DNA of 35,000 nt from Sphaeroforma sirkka (GCA_001586965.3 LUCW03000103.1:40001-75000); one strand, 5' to 3'; shown: positions 1 through 18,452, counted from the stretch's first letter. Program-made: numbers and translations. The notes: generated from the sequence alone by a model not told the origin.

Positions 1-97
1 TGAACTTGTAAACTTATAGTCTCCTATGAAACCTCTGCCTCCCTCATTTGTCTTAAGCTACTCAAGTATGACCGTTCACAAGACCTCTTACGTACAA

Positions 98-545
98 CTG
101 ACCTGTCAACCCACACAGTGTGTTTACCCTCATCCACTTCACTGACCTGTCAAACCAAACAGTGTGTCTACCCTCATCTACTTCGGCTGACCTGTCAAAC
201 CACGCAGTGTGTTTTCCTTCATCTACTTCACTGACCTGTCAAACCAAACAGTGTGTCTACCCTCATCTACTTCACTGACCTGTCAACCCTCACAGTGTGT
301 CTACCCTCATCTACTCCACTGACCTGTCAACCCACACAGTGTGTCTACCCTCATCTACTTCACTGACCTGTCAACCCACACAATGGACCTGTTAACCCAC
401 ACAGTGGACCTGTTAACCCACACAGTGAGTCTACCCTCATCTACTTCACTGACCTGTCGACCCACACAGTGTGTCTACCCGTCTTTTCTTCATTGACCTG
501 TCAAAGCGCACAGTGTGTCTACCCTCATCTACTTCCACATACACA
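98..545. repeat. Minisatellite of 44-45 bp units
   Basis: About ten imperfect copies of a unit reading CTGACCTGTCAACCCACACA then GTGTGTCTACCCTCATCTAC. Some copies are shortened, as near 370-425, where a CCTGTTAACCCACACAGTGG core is repeated. The array ends about 60 bases before the acceptor of the exon at 608, so it lies in the last intron of the left-edge gene. The upstream exon is outside or unrecognised, so I cannot tell whether this array starts at a donor site like those in other genes here. Confidence 0.9.
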
Positions 546-607
546 TGGCGCGACTATAGCGTACCGTTGCATACATTCTCTCACCACGTGCACACCCGCC
601 CGTTCAG

Positions 608-791
608 AATTCAATCCATCGGTAGTCTGGAGGACAACCGCAACGAGTCACGGAGGCACCCTTTCTCGAGAAAATCAGCCATTGCGGAGAAGATGGGCAG
701 TGACCTGGTGGAGGAGGACGAGCTCAGCAGCAACAGCGTCATATCTACCACCACACGCGATGGGGGGGATGGAGAGTCACGCAAGTCTTAG
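608..791 (+). CDS. Last exon of an unrecognised gene entering from the left edge
   Basis: An acceptor (CGCCCGTTCAG) at 597-607 is followed by one base that completes a codon, then 60 codons and TAG at 789-791. The peptide is very hydrophilic and acidic toward its end. It includes IGSLEDNRNESRRHPFSRKS, then MGSDLVEEDELSSNS, and ends in GESRKS. It has no domain I recognise and looks like a disordered C-terminal tail, possibly cytosolic. The intron before it carries the minisatellite at 98-545. The rest of the gene is presumably left of the window. The evidence is the acceptor, the open frame and a composition unlike the surrounding noise; function is unknown. Confidence 0.5.
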
Positions 792-2070
792 GGTTTCAAG
801 GTTATTGTCTGCATGGGCGAGGTATAGTTTTAGGATTTTAAAGTTTTGTCTGCAAGGGCAAGGTATGAGGTGCTGGGAAGCTGGGGGTTTGTGGTGGGTA
901 TGGATATTGGAGTGTGATAGGGTATAGAGTATCAGGGGTAGGGTTAACGTAGGTAGGTGTAGTAAATGGGAGAGGGATGTGCAAGGTATGGGGTGCTGGA
1001 AGCTGGTTGGTCGTGGTGTATGTGGCTAATGGAGTGTGATGGGATATAGGGTATATATATCAGTGGTAGGGTTAACGAAGGTAGGCGTGTTACATGGGAA
1101 GAGGTTGAGATGTAGCAGTAGGTGTGTCTATTCTAATTCCACACCCAACGAGACGAGTGACAGCAGCACGCGCCAGTCGTTGGAGAGTCGGCGTTTGCAA
1201 TGTATAGGTCATATAGAGGTTTCAAAGTTTTTATGCACCGACTCCAGTTTGGTTGATACGAATACCTCTGATAGAACGATTCTAGAGTTTTAGTGTTTTA
1301 GGGTTTTAGGGTTTACCGGTCCAGCAGTAATGGTATTGGTGCAGACTGTTGTTGTTAGTGACTGATTAGTCTCGTCCCTGTGTCGTGTTGTGTTGTGTTG
1401 TGTTATGCTGGTTTGCCTGCAAATTTTCAGAACCACATGGATGGTGCAAATGTGAACAGAGTACTGTCAATAGATGGGGGTTGTGATGAGGGATATATAT
1501 GAGTTTACACATTTGTCTGTCTGTATGTATGTATGCGCAATGATGCACTCATAAGTGCACACATGGAAATAGTGAGGTGTACCCACTAGATAAACTATAC
1601 ATATCAGGTTTACACATGATAGCGTTGCATCTGCACAACTCAATAGGTACATATGTATATGTAATGGAACGACAGATCTTACCCTCTCGGACAGTTCAGA
1701 GTGGTTGGCATGCTGTCGGATGCCGATCATACACACATACCCTGTCCCCTACAAACAACTCAGACACTGCACTTTGCTTTGTGTCGCTCATATGGTTCGT
1801 TTCTTTCGTGTGTGTAGGCACACGAGACCACGAGCGCCGGACGATACTATGAGCACCCGTAGAGTGCTCTCTCTACATCCAGACAAGCACTACCAACCGA
1901 ACAGACTGGACTGGTGTAGGGTTGGGCAACCCTTGGGTTTGTCAGCCGATGTATCCATTTACTTCACAGGGCAGTCGGAGACCTCACGAGAGTGCAAGCA
2001 TACAAGTGTACACGTGTGTACGTGTGCTTGGGCCAATGACTGTCATGGACAAACGACTTCTACCGACGGA
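792..2070. other. Gene-poor stretch with a 124-bp duplication and telomere-like motifs
   Basis: No supported gene. A unit of about 124 bp occurs twice in tandem (about 862-986 and 987-1110); both copies contain GGTGCTGG, GGAGTGTGAT and GGTAGGGTTAACG. TTTAGGG-like runs occur at 1290-1312 (TTTTAGGGTTTTAGGGTTTA). Open frames at 1036-1293 and 1705-2100 have no recognisable domain. A Ser/Thr-rich stretch near 1125-1200 (STPNETSDSSTRQSLESRR) could be an unrecognised exon, but I cannot place its splice sites. Confidence 0.4.
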
Positions 2071-2072
2071 AT

Positions 2073-2300
2073 GAGCGTAGAGCTCTATACTATAGACTAG
2101 AGCGCATGAGCTCTATACTATAGACTAGAGCACATGAGCTCTATACTATAGACTAGAGCACATGAGCTCTATACTATAGACTAGAGCGCATGAGCTCCAC
2201 ACTATAGACTAGAGCACATGAGCTCTAAACTATAGACTAGAGCACATGAGCTCTATACTGACTAGAGCGCATGGGCTCTGTACCATTGACTGGAGCACAT
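2073..2300. repeat. 28-bp minisatellite with a hairpin in each unit
   Basis: About eight copies of a 28-base unit (GAGCTCTATACTATAGACTA then GAGCACAT). Each unit contains GCTCTA and its reverse complement TAGAGC, 10 bases apart, so each can form a small hairpin. The last copies are degenerate. No recognised gene surrounds it. Confidence 0.9.
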
Positions 2301-2999
2301 GTTGGTATGGCTATTGTGGGCCATTAAACAGCACCTCAGTACCGTGTAGCATGTAGCAATGCACGTGGCGAGGAAGGTACCTACTTCTTCTGTCGCATCT
2401 CACTACAGATTGAGTCAAACTGTGGTGTAGATAGGCCACAGCAACTAAGCACGACACGCATTCGTTAACGCGGAACGATTGGCATAGCACAAAAGGCACG
2501 TACGTATAGGGCATTTCCGAGACACACGGAGCTATCAAGAGACTACAGGTGAATGAGTGGCCATAAGCACCCAACGCAGCCTGGCGCTATGTGCTCGATG
2601 GCCTATAGTGGTACGAGAGAAACGAAGACAAGACCACAACATGCAAACATATGTGGACGACTGCGCAACAGTTGGTCTCGTGTGTGGGGAGACGGGTACA
2701 GGGATCAATGGCCTGGTAGGACGACCGAGGCACCTGCTTTGTATAGACATAGTTTTCCGGTTAATTTACGTCTGGACTGGTTGAAGATGGGTGTGCCTTG
2801 AAGCTTTAGGGCAGTCGGACGCTACATGCGATACGCCTGGTTGCTCAGACTATGCCACTGTTACACCCGTATTCTTGGCCAGCGTTGGCGCTGTGAAGCA
2901 GTGCATAGGCCATTGCACCGGTGTGTCATGGCAGCTGACGATGGGGGCACGCAGAAATTAGTATATAACCACCTGGGGTACAAGAACTTAGTAAAACGT
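2301..2999. other. Unassigned sequence
   Basis: Several overlapping short open frames on both strands (for example 2557-2784 plus and 2535-2750 minus). None shows family motifs, convincing splice sites or a consistent frame. I see nothing that can be called a gene. Confidence 0.35.
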
Positions 3000-3285
3000 T
3001 ACCATACATAGTAAACTGTACGCATCCATAGTCATAGTCAAACGTCCCCATACATGGTAAACTGTACGCATTTATAGTGAAATGTACCCATCCACAGTAA
3101 AACGTATGTATCAATATTATAACGTGCGCATTTATAATATACCGTCCGCATCCTAAGCAAAACGTCAACACCTATAGTAGGTTGTAAGCATCCATAGTAT
3201 AACATACGCATCCATAGTAAAACGTACGCATCCATAGTAAAATGAGATATCCATAGTAAAACGTACTCATCCAATGCACTCAATT
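3000..3285. repeat. 20-bp minisatellite
   Basis: About 14 imperfect copies of a 20-base unit, consensus CATCCATAGTAAAACGTACG. The copies vary by substitution and small indels. On the minus strand the array lies 3' of the gene ending at 3744. It is followed by TTTATT at 3301-3306, a possible minus-strand poly(A) signal for that gene. Confidence 0.9.
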
Positions 3286-3419
3286 CGAGGCTTTGCGTTA
3301 TTTATTTGAACCCAACTTGTTTGTATTAAATTTGTCCTATGTGGTGGATAGTCCGGGGTGGGCTATGTCAGATTTATACTGAGCTCTAGGGAACTCAGCA
3401 GAAGAGAAGATCCTAACAC

Positions 3420-3565
3420 TACCTAAAATGGACTTTTAAGGTTTAGGGTTTTAAAATCCCGTCATTTCTAGATGTCTTAGGGTTTACAATGAACGCTTTC
3501 CATATGGTCAATAGATAGGTCCGTAGCCAAGACAGGGTTTAAGGTTTAGGGTTTAGGGGTTTAGC
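3420..3565. repeat. Interstitial telomere-like TTTAGGG motifs
   Basis: Clusters of degenerate TTTAGGG on the plus strand at about 3436-3452, 3477-3486 and 3536-3563 (GGTTTAGGGTTTAGGGGTTT). This is a short, broken array, not a chromosome end, because genes lie on both sides. Confidence 0.55.
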
Positions 3566-3743
3566 AGGGCCAGATACCCCAGAAGTATAATAGCATCCGT
3601 TATTAAGTAATCCGACACTAGAGAGAGCTCAGTCTAGTACACAAGCAGGCAAACCTACCCTAACGCCACTGGTTAATCACTTCGCCTGGGCCAGAAAAGC
3701 AGGAGTTTGTGCGTACGTCTCTTAACGGTACCTTTAGACTAAG

Positions 3744-5672
3744 TCACAGCCTCATACCAACGTAGTCCTCAATGGCAGTATCGCCGATACGCCCATCTGG
3801 AGAAAACGATCGACGGGTGGCGGTAGTATTGTAGACCTGCACATCTCTACGGACCCACAACAAGGCACTCTGCAAGTGTACATGTCTATGTATATGCAAG
3901 TGTACATGTGTGTGTATCTGCAAGAGTGTAAGAGAGGTCTCTACTACCCGCAATCCAACTGGCATATAAGATGCATCAAGGTGAGTGGGTGCAAATAACT
4001 CACACGCATGCCGATAAAAAGGTAGTCCTACCGAAGGTAGGCGTAGTAGGTACACTTGCACCAGTTAGCAAGGCGCACGAAGTTGTATAGCCGTATCACT
4101 TACACTGATACCAATCGCCTCTAACTTGCGGCGAAACCCGGACGGTGTATTCAGTGTGTGAACATATCGAGTGGTCACCGGATCGGCGTGTGTGTCCACC
4201 TTTACGTATGTGATTATACCTGTAGTGTTGTGCTCATCCAGCGGGTGTACCAATATCGGGTCTTTCCCGGGTAGATCGAATCGAACGCAAACGGCAGGAC
4301 ATTGGTCTCCTATCTCTCTGCACAGACAAATGTGACAGGGGTGGGGTGAATGACAGGAGCACACAACACGCAGATTCAAATGTGGGAGTGTGGTGAGTGG
4401 GAGGAGTATACTATACGCCCAATGCAGGAGTGTGGTGTGAGTGGGAGGAGTATACTATACGCCCTATGCAGGAGGAGGGTGGACAGCACGCCACTTACAC
4501 GCATTTCGGTCGAGCAAACGCAACTCATGGTTAAACGGGCCCAAACTGAAGGAAATGTTCAGACTATAGATCTTTATTACGGGAAAGGGTAACGTCTCGG
4601 TGATGCTATGTACGCCTAATATATCATAATATAAAATGGTATGGTTCAGGTGATGATATGACGCTCAATACATCATATTAGACAATGGTATCGTCAAGGT
4701 GAAGTTATCATAATTACAATGGTTAACGTGATGCTATGTATACTTAATATATCATAATATAAAATGATATCGTCAAAGTGATGCCAAGTACATAATTACG
4801 CTAAATGTATTGTTGAGATAGACATGTACTGAGCATTAACTGTATAGTATGGATGTTTCAGTTGTCCTCTTCATACATGATAGACTTATCAGTCATCGCA
4901 TATGAGCATTGAGCGTCTCTGATGCTGCAATAAGTTTTATGTGTCTGTTCCACTGACATTTGCTATACGCGCGAGGGCAATTCACCGAAGCCAGCATATT
5001 CTACAAAATGCATCTGATTGGCGACTCAGTAACGTACGTCTGCGTAAAAACTTATACATAGCTCTTTAAAAAAGCAGAAGGCTATGACTTCTTAAATCTG
5101 ATTTTATTTCAATACTGCAATCCATCCGGCGCTGAGCTAAGCACTCGATCACATGGAATGTGATGACATACTATCGCGCGATGCACAATATTGGTTATCG
5201 ACCAGTACTATTCTCCCAGTAGCGTGATATATTATCTACATATTCGCTAGCCTTTTTAATATGGCAGGTGTGAAAGAACGCATCAACACTTAATCTACGC
5301 ATATTTATTGAATGCACTCATCTATGCAGAACATTCCCATCATTGTCACAGATATCAATTCCTAGATATACGGGCACATATAATCTCCATATCTCAAAAC
5401 ACAATATGCCTATCATAGACACATGCCTACCAATTCCTAGGCGTACAAGCATACTGAGACACCCTATCTCATACACATTACTCTCATCGTTGTCATAGAA
5501 ACACACCTATCCATGCCCTTAATCAGTTCTGTCGGTGTCAGAATACTGACTGACTTGTGATCCAAACACGTATATCGACCAGTACAGTTAGGAAGCATTT
5601 TCCATCTGTAGGCGAGATAAAGCTGTAGAATGGGACCGCTAATGTCCTCGTGGATATGTCCTTTAGACCCCC
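3744..5672 (-). CDS. Unrecognised multi-exon gene (five exons placed, 5' end missing)
   Basis: Five minus-strand exons fit in splice phase: 5672-5507, 4545-4501, 4317-4104, 4027-4004 and 3869-3744 (TGA). Together they give about 190 residues. Exon 1 here contains GPILQLYLAYRW, then GRYTCLDHKSVSILTPTELI. Exon 3 contains DPILVHPLDEHNTTGIITY and TLNTPSGFRRKLEAIGIS. The end is RIGDTAIEDYVGMRL. Donors include GTAAGT at 4103 and GTGAGT at 4003. The 4027-4004 exon is only 24 nt (DYLFIGMR). The 4501 donor is uncertain: GTGTAA at 4500 keeps the frame with the best acceptor, while GTAAGT two bases on would need a weaker one. The start codon must lie upstream, between 5673 and the methyltransferase at 6552. 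I do not recognise the family. The conserved-looking residues and matching phases support a real gene. Confidence 0.6.
4380..4480. repeat. Two-copy intronic tandem repeat
   Basis: A unit of about 45 bp (GTGGGAGGAGTATACTATAC then GCCCAATGCAGGAGTGTGGT) occurs twice, with a partial third. It lies inside the intron between exons 4545-4501 and 4317-4104 of the minus-strand gene. Confidence 0.75.
4590..4795. repeat. Degenerate ~50-bp tandem repeat in an intron
   Basis: Three to four diverged copies beginning GTGATGCTATGTACGCCTAA and ending near ATAAAATGGTATCGTCAAG. It lies in the 5506-4546 intron of the minus-strand gene. The rest of that intron (4800-5300) is AT-rich without other structure that I can see. 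Confidence 0.65.
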
Positions 5673-6551
5673 CTACAGTTTGAGAGTACATTTTTATACG
5701 ACACATCACTGGTAATAGAGTATTCAGTATAACAATACAATAAATTGTGTTCAAACATTCAAGCTGCCCACTCGAGGAATCACACCCACACTGTCACACA
5801 AGAGTCCATGAGCCTCACCCAGTTTGACCGCTTCAAAAGTTCAAACTTGACAACTATGTATTTATGTACTCGACAACATTTATGATTGATGTGTATCATG
5901 AGATTCAATATCACAGTCTTCTGATAATTCGACACCAATATAAGAGTTCATAACATTGACAAGTTATCGGATTTCTGGAAACAAGAGTATGTAAGTGCCT
6001 TCTGAAAAAAAAGCTGTTGGAGTAACACGGTAAGCATACGAAATATATGATTGGGTGAATAGTAAAAGCCAAAGATATACACTGAAACTGAAAGATATAG
6101 ACTAAATAGAGACTGCATAAACGAGTGTGTAAAGTACAATGCGGTAAACAGGAATAGAACAACAGTAAACACTGATAATAAATGTTATGCGACTTCGTGG
6201 CAGACTGGCACGTCGTGCGTGCCTTTAACCTCAATAAGTTTTGCGTTTAAAAGTTATATCATACAGTACTGCTTTTAAAAAAACACTGACTGATGTCGTA
6301 TGTCTGTATTTATATTGTTTTGATCGCTGATTCAAACTGAGATACAGCAAAGAATATGCGCCACTTCACTTCAGTTAACTATCACTGACGTTTGCAACGG
6401 AACTCTTACTAGATATCATTATCACTTCCTGTTCAACATACTGTTTGGTCGAGCTAGTCACGAGGTCACGAGAAAGGGGGCCCTAGTAACGATCAATCAG
6501 CACTACTTCAGGATACTCAAAACAGATACAAAGCTATATACCTTCATCATC
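5673..6551. promoter_or_regulatory. AT-rich interval between divergent genes
   Basis: This interval separates the minus-strand gene ending at 3744 from the plus-strand methyltransferase. It should hold the missing first exon of the former and the promoter of the latter. CTATATA at 6533-6539, 13 bases before the methyltransferase ATG, resembles a TATA box but is too close to the start to be sure. The ORFs here are AT-rich and unconvincing. Confidence 0.35.
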
Positions 6552-7466
6552 ATGTCAGAACGAAAGAAAAGCGCAGAGGTGGATATCAAGACTATGCGCT
6601 TGTACACTGACACCGACAGAGTGCTCAACGACCTCCGCGAAGAAACCGGCTGGTCGGAACACGCCCCAGAGCCACTGTCTGTGGATGTGCTAAACAGATA
6701 CGATCAGTACCACTACCACGGCACACAAGCAGTGGAGGAGGCAGCTCAGTTGATTGATCTGACGTGTGCAGATATAGTGTTAGATGCGGGTGCGGGTGTA
6801 GGGGGCACGAGTAGGTATCTGGCAGCAAAATATGGGTGCAAGGTTTTGGCGGTCGAATTCCAGCCGGATGTGAATGAAACGTCGGCAAGGCTGACTCGTG
6901 CCTGCGAGATGGGCGCGAAGGTCACGCATGTGTGTGGAGACTTTGTGAAGATGTTTGGTATCCCCCAAGGTGACTATACGTCTGCTCAGGAGAAGGCATT
7001 GAAGGAGAACGACTTCCAGGTTGGCAATTTCACGGTAATATTTACGTTCCTGGTGGTGCTGCATATAGTGGATAAAGCGGCAACGTTCCAGTCATTTTAT
7101 AATGCGCTGCAGAGTGGGTCGGGTAGACTAGTGATCGAAGACTTCTGTCAGATCAGGGCCCTCAGCGAAGTAGAGACGGAAACCTTGGCCGATGAGGTTT
7201 ACTGCGAGAAACTAACCAGCAGAGTACAATACACACAAGACCTACAGAGCGCCGGCTTTGTTGACGTCCAAGTAACTGATTTAACCGCATCTTGGACCGA
7301 ATTCACCTCATCGAGATGCCACATGTTTGAGGAGAAGATGGAGAGGCACAGGCGTGTGTACGGCCCACATGTTGCTGATGGTTTGCTACGCTTCTATAAG
7401 GCTGTGTCCACGCTATTTTCAGAGGGTGCACTGGGAGGTTTGCGAGTTATAGCGCGCAAGCCGTGA
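6552..7466 (+). CDS. Class I SAM-dependent methyltransferase, intronless
   Basis: A 304-residue protein in one uninterrupted frame, with ATG at 6552 and TGA at 7464-7466. The SAM-binding motif I is clear at residues 76-90 (VLDAGAGVGGTSRYL), with an acidic residue at the end of strand 2 (VLAVEF, E102) and GDF at 129-131. The later motif FTFLVVLHIVDK lies at about 164-175. Residues 50-62 (YDQYHYHGTQAVE) resemble the segment before motif I in sarcosine/dimethylglycine-type N-methyltransferases, so a small-molecule N-methyltransferase is possible; the substrate is inferred only. No signal peptide or membrane segment is seen, so it is probably cytosolic. It is the only intronless gene here. Its stop is 29 bases from the stop of the convergent gene at 7496. 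Confidence 0.85.
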   Translation: MSERKKSAEVDIKTMRLYTDTDRVLNDLREETGWSEHAPEPLSVDVLNRYDQYHYHGTQAVEEAAQLIDLTCADIVLDAGAGVGGTSRYLAAKYGCKVLAVEFQPDVNETSARLTRACEMGAKVTHVCGDFVKMFGIPQGDYTSAQEKALKENDFQVGNFTVIFTFLVVLHIVDKAATFQSFYNALQSGSGRLVIEDFCQIRALSEVETETLADEVYCEKLTSRVQYTQDLQSAGFVDVQVTDLTASWTEFTSSRCHMFEEKMERHRRVYGPHVADGLLRFYKAVSTLFSEGALGGLRVIARKP

Positions 7467-7495
7467 ATGGCTCAAGCAAGTTATACCAAGGTGTT

Positions 7496-8839
7496 CTAAT
7501 TCAATGTCAGCTCTGCAAACTCAGAGAAGTCCACGAGTGTAGCAGTCGGGTTGTACACATTAAGTGAACAGTTGTACCTACCAGATACAGTTTCACATAG
7601 GGTTTTCATAAATAAGATTATTAGTATACTGTATAGTTGATGCGGAGGAAAGGTCAGACCCATTTTACACGGCCACGTTCCCATCTTAAAGCATGCGTCA
7701 CTACTCACGATCGTAGGAACTATCGCGGAAGGTCTATGTAGCGATTCTGGCAATTACATCGCGGGTAGATGACGCTGAAGGCTATCTCATCCATACGTGA
7801 AGGTGGCAACCACAAGAAAGCCGAAGCATATTGTCGTGTGCGTACCGATATTATGTATATGTGAACGCTTGAAAGCAGTATGGTAATTTCAGTCGTTTTC
7901 TGTTGAATCGGCGCGCGTGTCTCAAAAACTTTTGAACGCAAACATAAAACAGTCTGATCCAAAAAAAAAAAAAGTAGGTAGCCACCACAGTCAGGGACAA
8001 TAATGTACTCTTATCGGCCAGAGCTACCATTCTACACCACAACACAAACTGCTTTTCATGAGAACTGTGGCTCATACTTCTTAATATAAATTAAAGCATA
8101 CGACATATCTACACGCCAGCGTATTTGAACACCGCTGCAACGAATCCTCCGCGTCGTTCAAATAGTTTACAGTTTGCACTCTATGGCGCCCGGGGACTGG
8201 TGACGCGTGCTTCACTTTGATGCGATCAATGTGATGTGATACAGATCGTTCTACGTTAATACATAAAGTGCTCTCCTGTAAAACGTGCTCTCCTGTAAGG
8301 TCACTTGCAGTGTGTGCTGAAGCGTCCTACGGATTTGGCTGGGTACGTGTGGCATGTTCATGCAGCCGCTTGTTATATGCCGGAGAGCACTGCAGACCGA
8401 GCTATTCCGAGTGAATAAAGCAAAACACTTCATTTTGGTGCAGAGATGAACGTTTTCCCCAAACGTTTTATCTGCTAGGTGTACGCAACAACACCTGTAG
8501 AGGGCCGCCGAACATTTGAACAATGCATCCGCGACAGACTCGTCTGTTGCACCTTTTTGAGTTATAAATGGTAGGCCGTTGCCCCCCCCCCCCCCCCCGC
8601 CAGACATGCAAGTCCAGTCATTCTGGTTTACACATGCCGACACGCACTTACTGTAATACTACTGAACCTTGCCTAACTGTATTACTACTGTACGTTGCCC
8701 AGCACAGACAAACGGCGCTTTCTCTGACCTTACCAGTGATATCTCGTAACGCTGTAAACATCGCGCGCCCTATGTGTGTTTGGGGTGCATCCACTGCCCA
8801 CTTCGTCGCTGCACAGTATAGCCTTAAAAAGACAGCCAT
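7496..8839 (-). CDS. Small unrecognised multi-exon gene
   Basis: Exon 1 is 8839-8734: ATG, then MAVFLRLYCAATKWAVD and RAMFTALRDIT, ending at donor G/GTAAGG. Exon 2 is 8543-8495 and joins in phase to read DESVADALFKCSAALYR. A likely last exon is 7577-7496 (CSLNVYNPTATLVDFSEF, TAG at 7498-7496). A middle exon may begin at 8031 after GTGGTGTAG (MVALADKSTLLSL), but its donor and its link to the last exon are not resolved. I do not recognise the family. The clean GT-AG junction between exons 1 and 2, with protein-like sequence on both sides, is the main support. A run of 16 C at 8583-8598 lies in intron 1. The gene is on the same strand as NAXD, 387 bases downstream of its stop. Confidence 0.5.
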
Positions 8840-9226
8840 CGGCAGTAATGGTGCAATTTTGAAAATAATAATAAAATAAAAACCATCTCGGATGACATTC
8901 GAAAGCTGGTCCTCTCGCCCGAACCACTGTGTGTGGGTATCACTGTGTGTTCTTGGTAGGTAGGTTTATCGCCTTCCGCAGCACAACCGTGCACCTATTA
9001 ATACAACCACTCTCCTATGCGCCTCACCTCGCAGCACAACCACCCCATCTATGACTCACCCCACTACCCGTTGACGTGATCGCGCATACCATACCTCGTG
9101 GGTAGGTGTCAGGTACGATGCATAGGGGGCTTCTCAAACACACACGGACCATGCATCTATCAACACACATAAGTACCCTCAGTGCCTAAATTTGCAGTGG
9201 CATGAGCCCATATATGCTTCACTCCA
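8840..9226. other. Spacer between NAXD and the next minus-strand gene
   Basis: Holds the 3' untranslated region of NAXD and presumably the promoter of the gene starting at 8839. No ORF of interest; I see no clear regulatory motif. Confidence 0.4.
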
Positions 9227-14239
<5,013 letters not shown>

Positions 14240-14662
14240 AGTGACTAGTTTCGACTGAGCTGATAACCAAGATTATCTTCCTCTGTGCGCCCCACCTGCG
14301 ACGTTGCTGTTTGTTCCGCTATTGTACGTACACAACCAGACCTACATCTGTGATCATAACCCTATACAATACATACATTATATATTTACTATATGTGCTC
14401 ACTTCCAATCAAATGATCTCAGCGACCGGTCTTTGATACTTATACCGGCCTTTGATACTTTCTTGTAGCGAGTAATCGAAAACGGAAAACGTCAATCCGG
14501 TTTGCACCTACATTTGTCAGAAAACGTTAAACGTAAACGAAAAGCTGACTGTGAAGCCTATGTAGCTTTGTTCTGAATATATATTCAAATATTCATACAT
14601 CATATGATATAGCGATGGCTACACAGATATTTCACAACCCTACTCCTATAAGAAGCTAAAGC
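14240..14662. promoter_or_regulatory. Shared intergenic region of the divergent NAXD and CENP-K-like genes
   Basis: 423 bases between the NAXD ATG (minus, 14239) and the CENP-K-like ATG (plus, 14663). It must hold both promoters unless a 5' untranslated exon lies elsewhere. It contains a direct repeat at about 14426-14460 (GACCGGTCTTTGATACTTAT / TACCGGCCTTTGATACTTTC) and AT-rich tracts near 14370 and 14578. No motif can be assigned to a known factor. Confidence 0.5.
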
Positions 14663-17669
<3,007 letters not shown>

Positions 17670-17827
17670 CAGTCTAACAACACATAAACATTGCATGCGG
17701 AAGGTGTATACGTTACTCGAACTGGAGACTTAAGTCTGTTATTAAGCATATATATATATATATACATGTTTTTATGCATCATACGATTGTAGTCGCCACG
17801 GTGTACGAAAACCAGATTATGTGAAAA

Positions 17828-17905
17828 AACCAATAAACAACAACCAAGACTCACTGTAGTGAAAATCCCCCATAAACAACAATCAAGACTCTCTGTGTAG
17901 TGCTG
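17828..17905. repeat. Two-copy direct repeat in the 3' flank of the CENP-K-like gene
   Basis: A segment containing CAATAAACAACAACCAAGAC, TCACTGTAGTG and its diverged copy CATAAACAACAATCAAGACT, CTCTGTGTAGTG lie in tandem. The first copy carries the candidate poly(A) signal. Confidence 0.7.
17832..17837 (+). terminator. Candidate poly(A) signal AATAAA
   Basis: Canonical AATAAA 163 bases after the stop of the CENP-K-like gene. It is the first such hexamer on that strand after the stop. Confidence 0.45.
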
Positions 17906-18149
17906 CTACAGTCAAAAACGAGTACTGTAGTCAAATGCTAGAGCTACGAGTGAGTCAATAAGGACCTGTAGAATTAGTGAATTACAAATAAAGATCTCAC
18001 AGAACACAAACGCACGCACAACCAGATATTCGCATTACCACTTTAATTTGTTCAGACATGCCCAGATGTCAATTTTCTGCACTCCATATGTATATTTATG
18101 TATGGAGGAATGCGCCTAGATAAATTCCAGTCGTCGCGATGGACTCGTC

Positions 18150-18325
18150 GCCGGCTCCGAATTTCACCCGCATGGCCATTTGTATTCATATTTTGGCTTC
18201 ATATCGGCTCCGAATTTCGCCCTCATGACCATTTGTATTCGATTTTTGGCTTCATATCCGCTCCGAATTTTTCCCTCATGGTCATTGGCAATCATTTTTT
18301 TGGCTTCCTATCCGCTCGTCCAATT
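18150..18325. repeat. Three-copy ~57-bp repeat downstream of VMA21
   Basis: Three tandem copies of a unit running GGCTCCGAATTTCACCCGCA, TGGCCATTTGTATTC, ATATTTTGGCTTCATATC, with substitutions. It lies 130-300 bases after the VMA21 stop, probably in its 3' untranslated region. Confidence 0.8.
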
Positions 18326-18452
18326 ATCACAACACCTCCGTCACTCATATGCACACACCTAATGTTTCCTCCACCACCCAACACCCCCCAAAACCCCCCG
18401 TGATAAGACGTCCACCTACGTCTACCGCAAGCATGGCAGACCTCCGGTGGGT

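Noticed and set aside
2641..2700. TYVDD peptide resembling the reverse-transcriptase active-site motif
   Set aside because: No other RT motif in the flanks and the frame is short; chance match.
8251..8643. 130-codon minus-strand ORF with a poly-Gly run
   Set aside because: The Gly run comes from 16 C at 8583-8598; only the 8543-8495 part fits splice sites and is used in the gene model.
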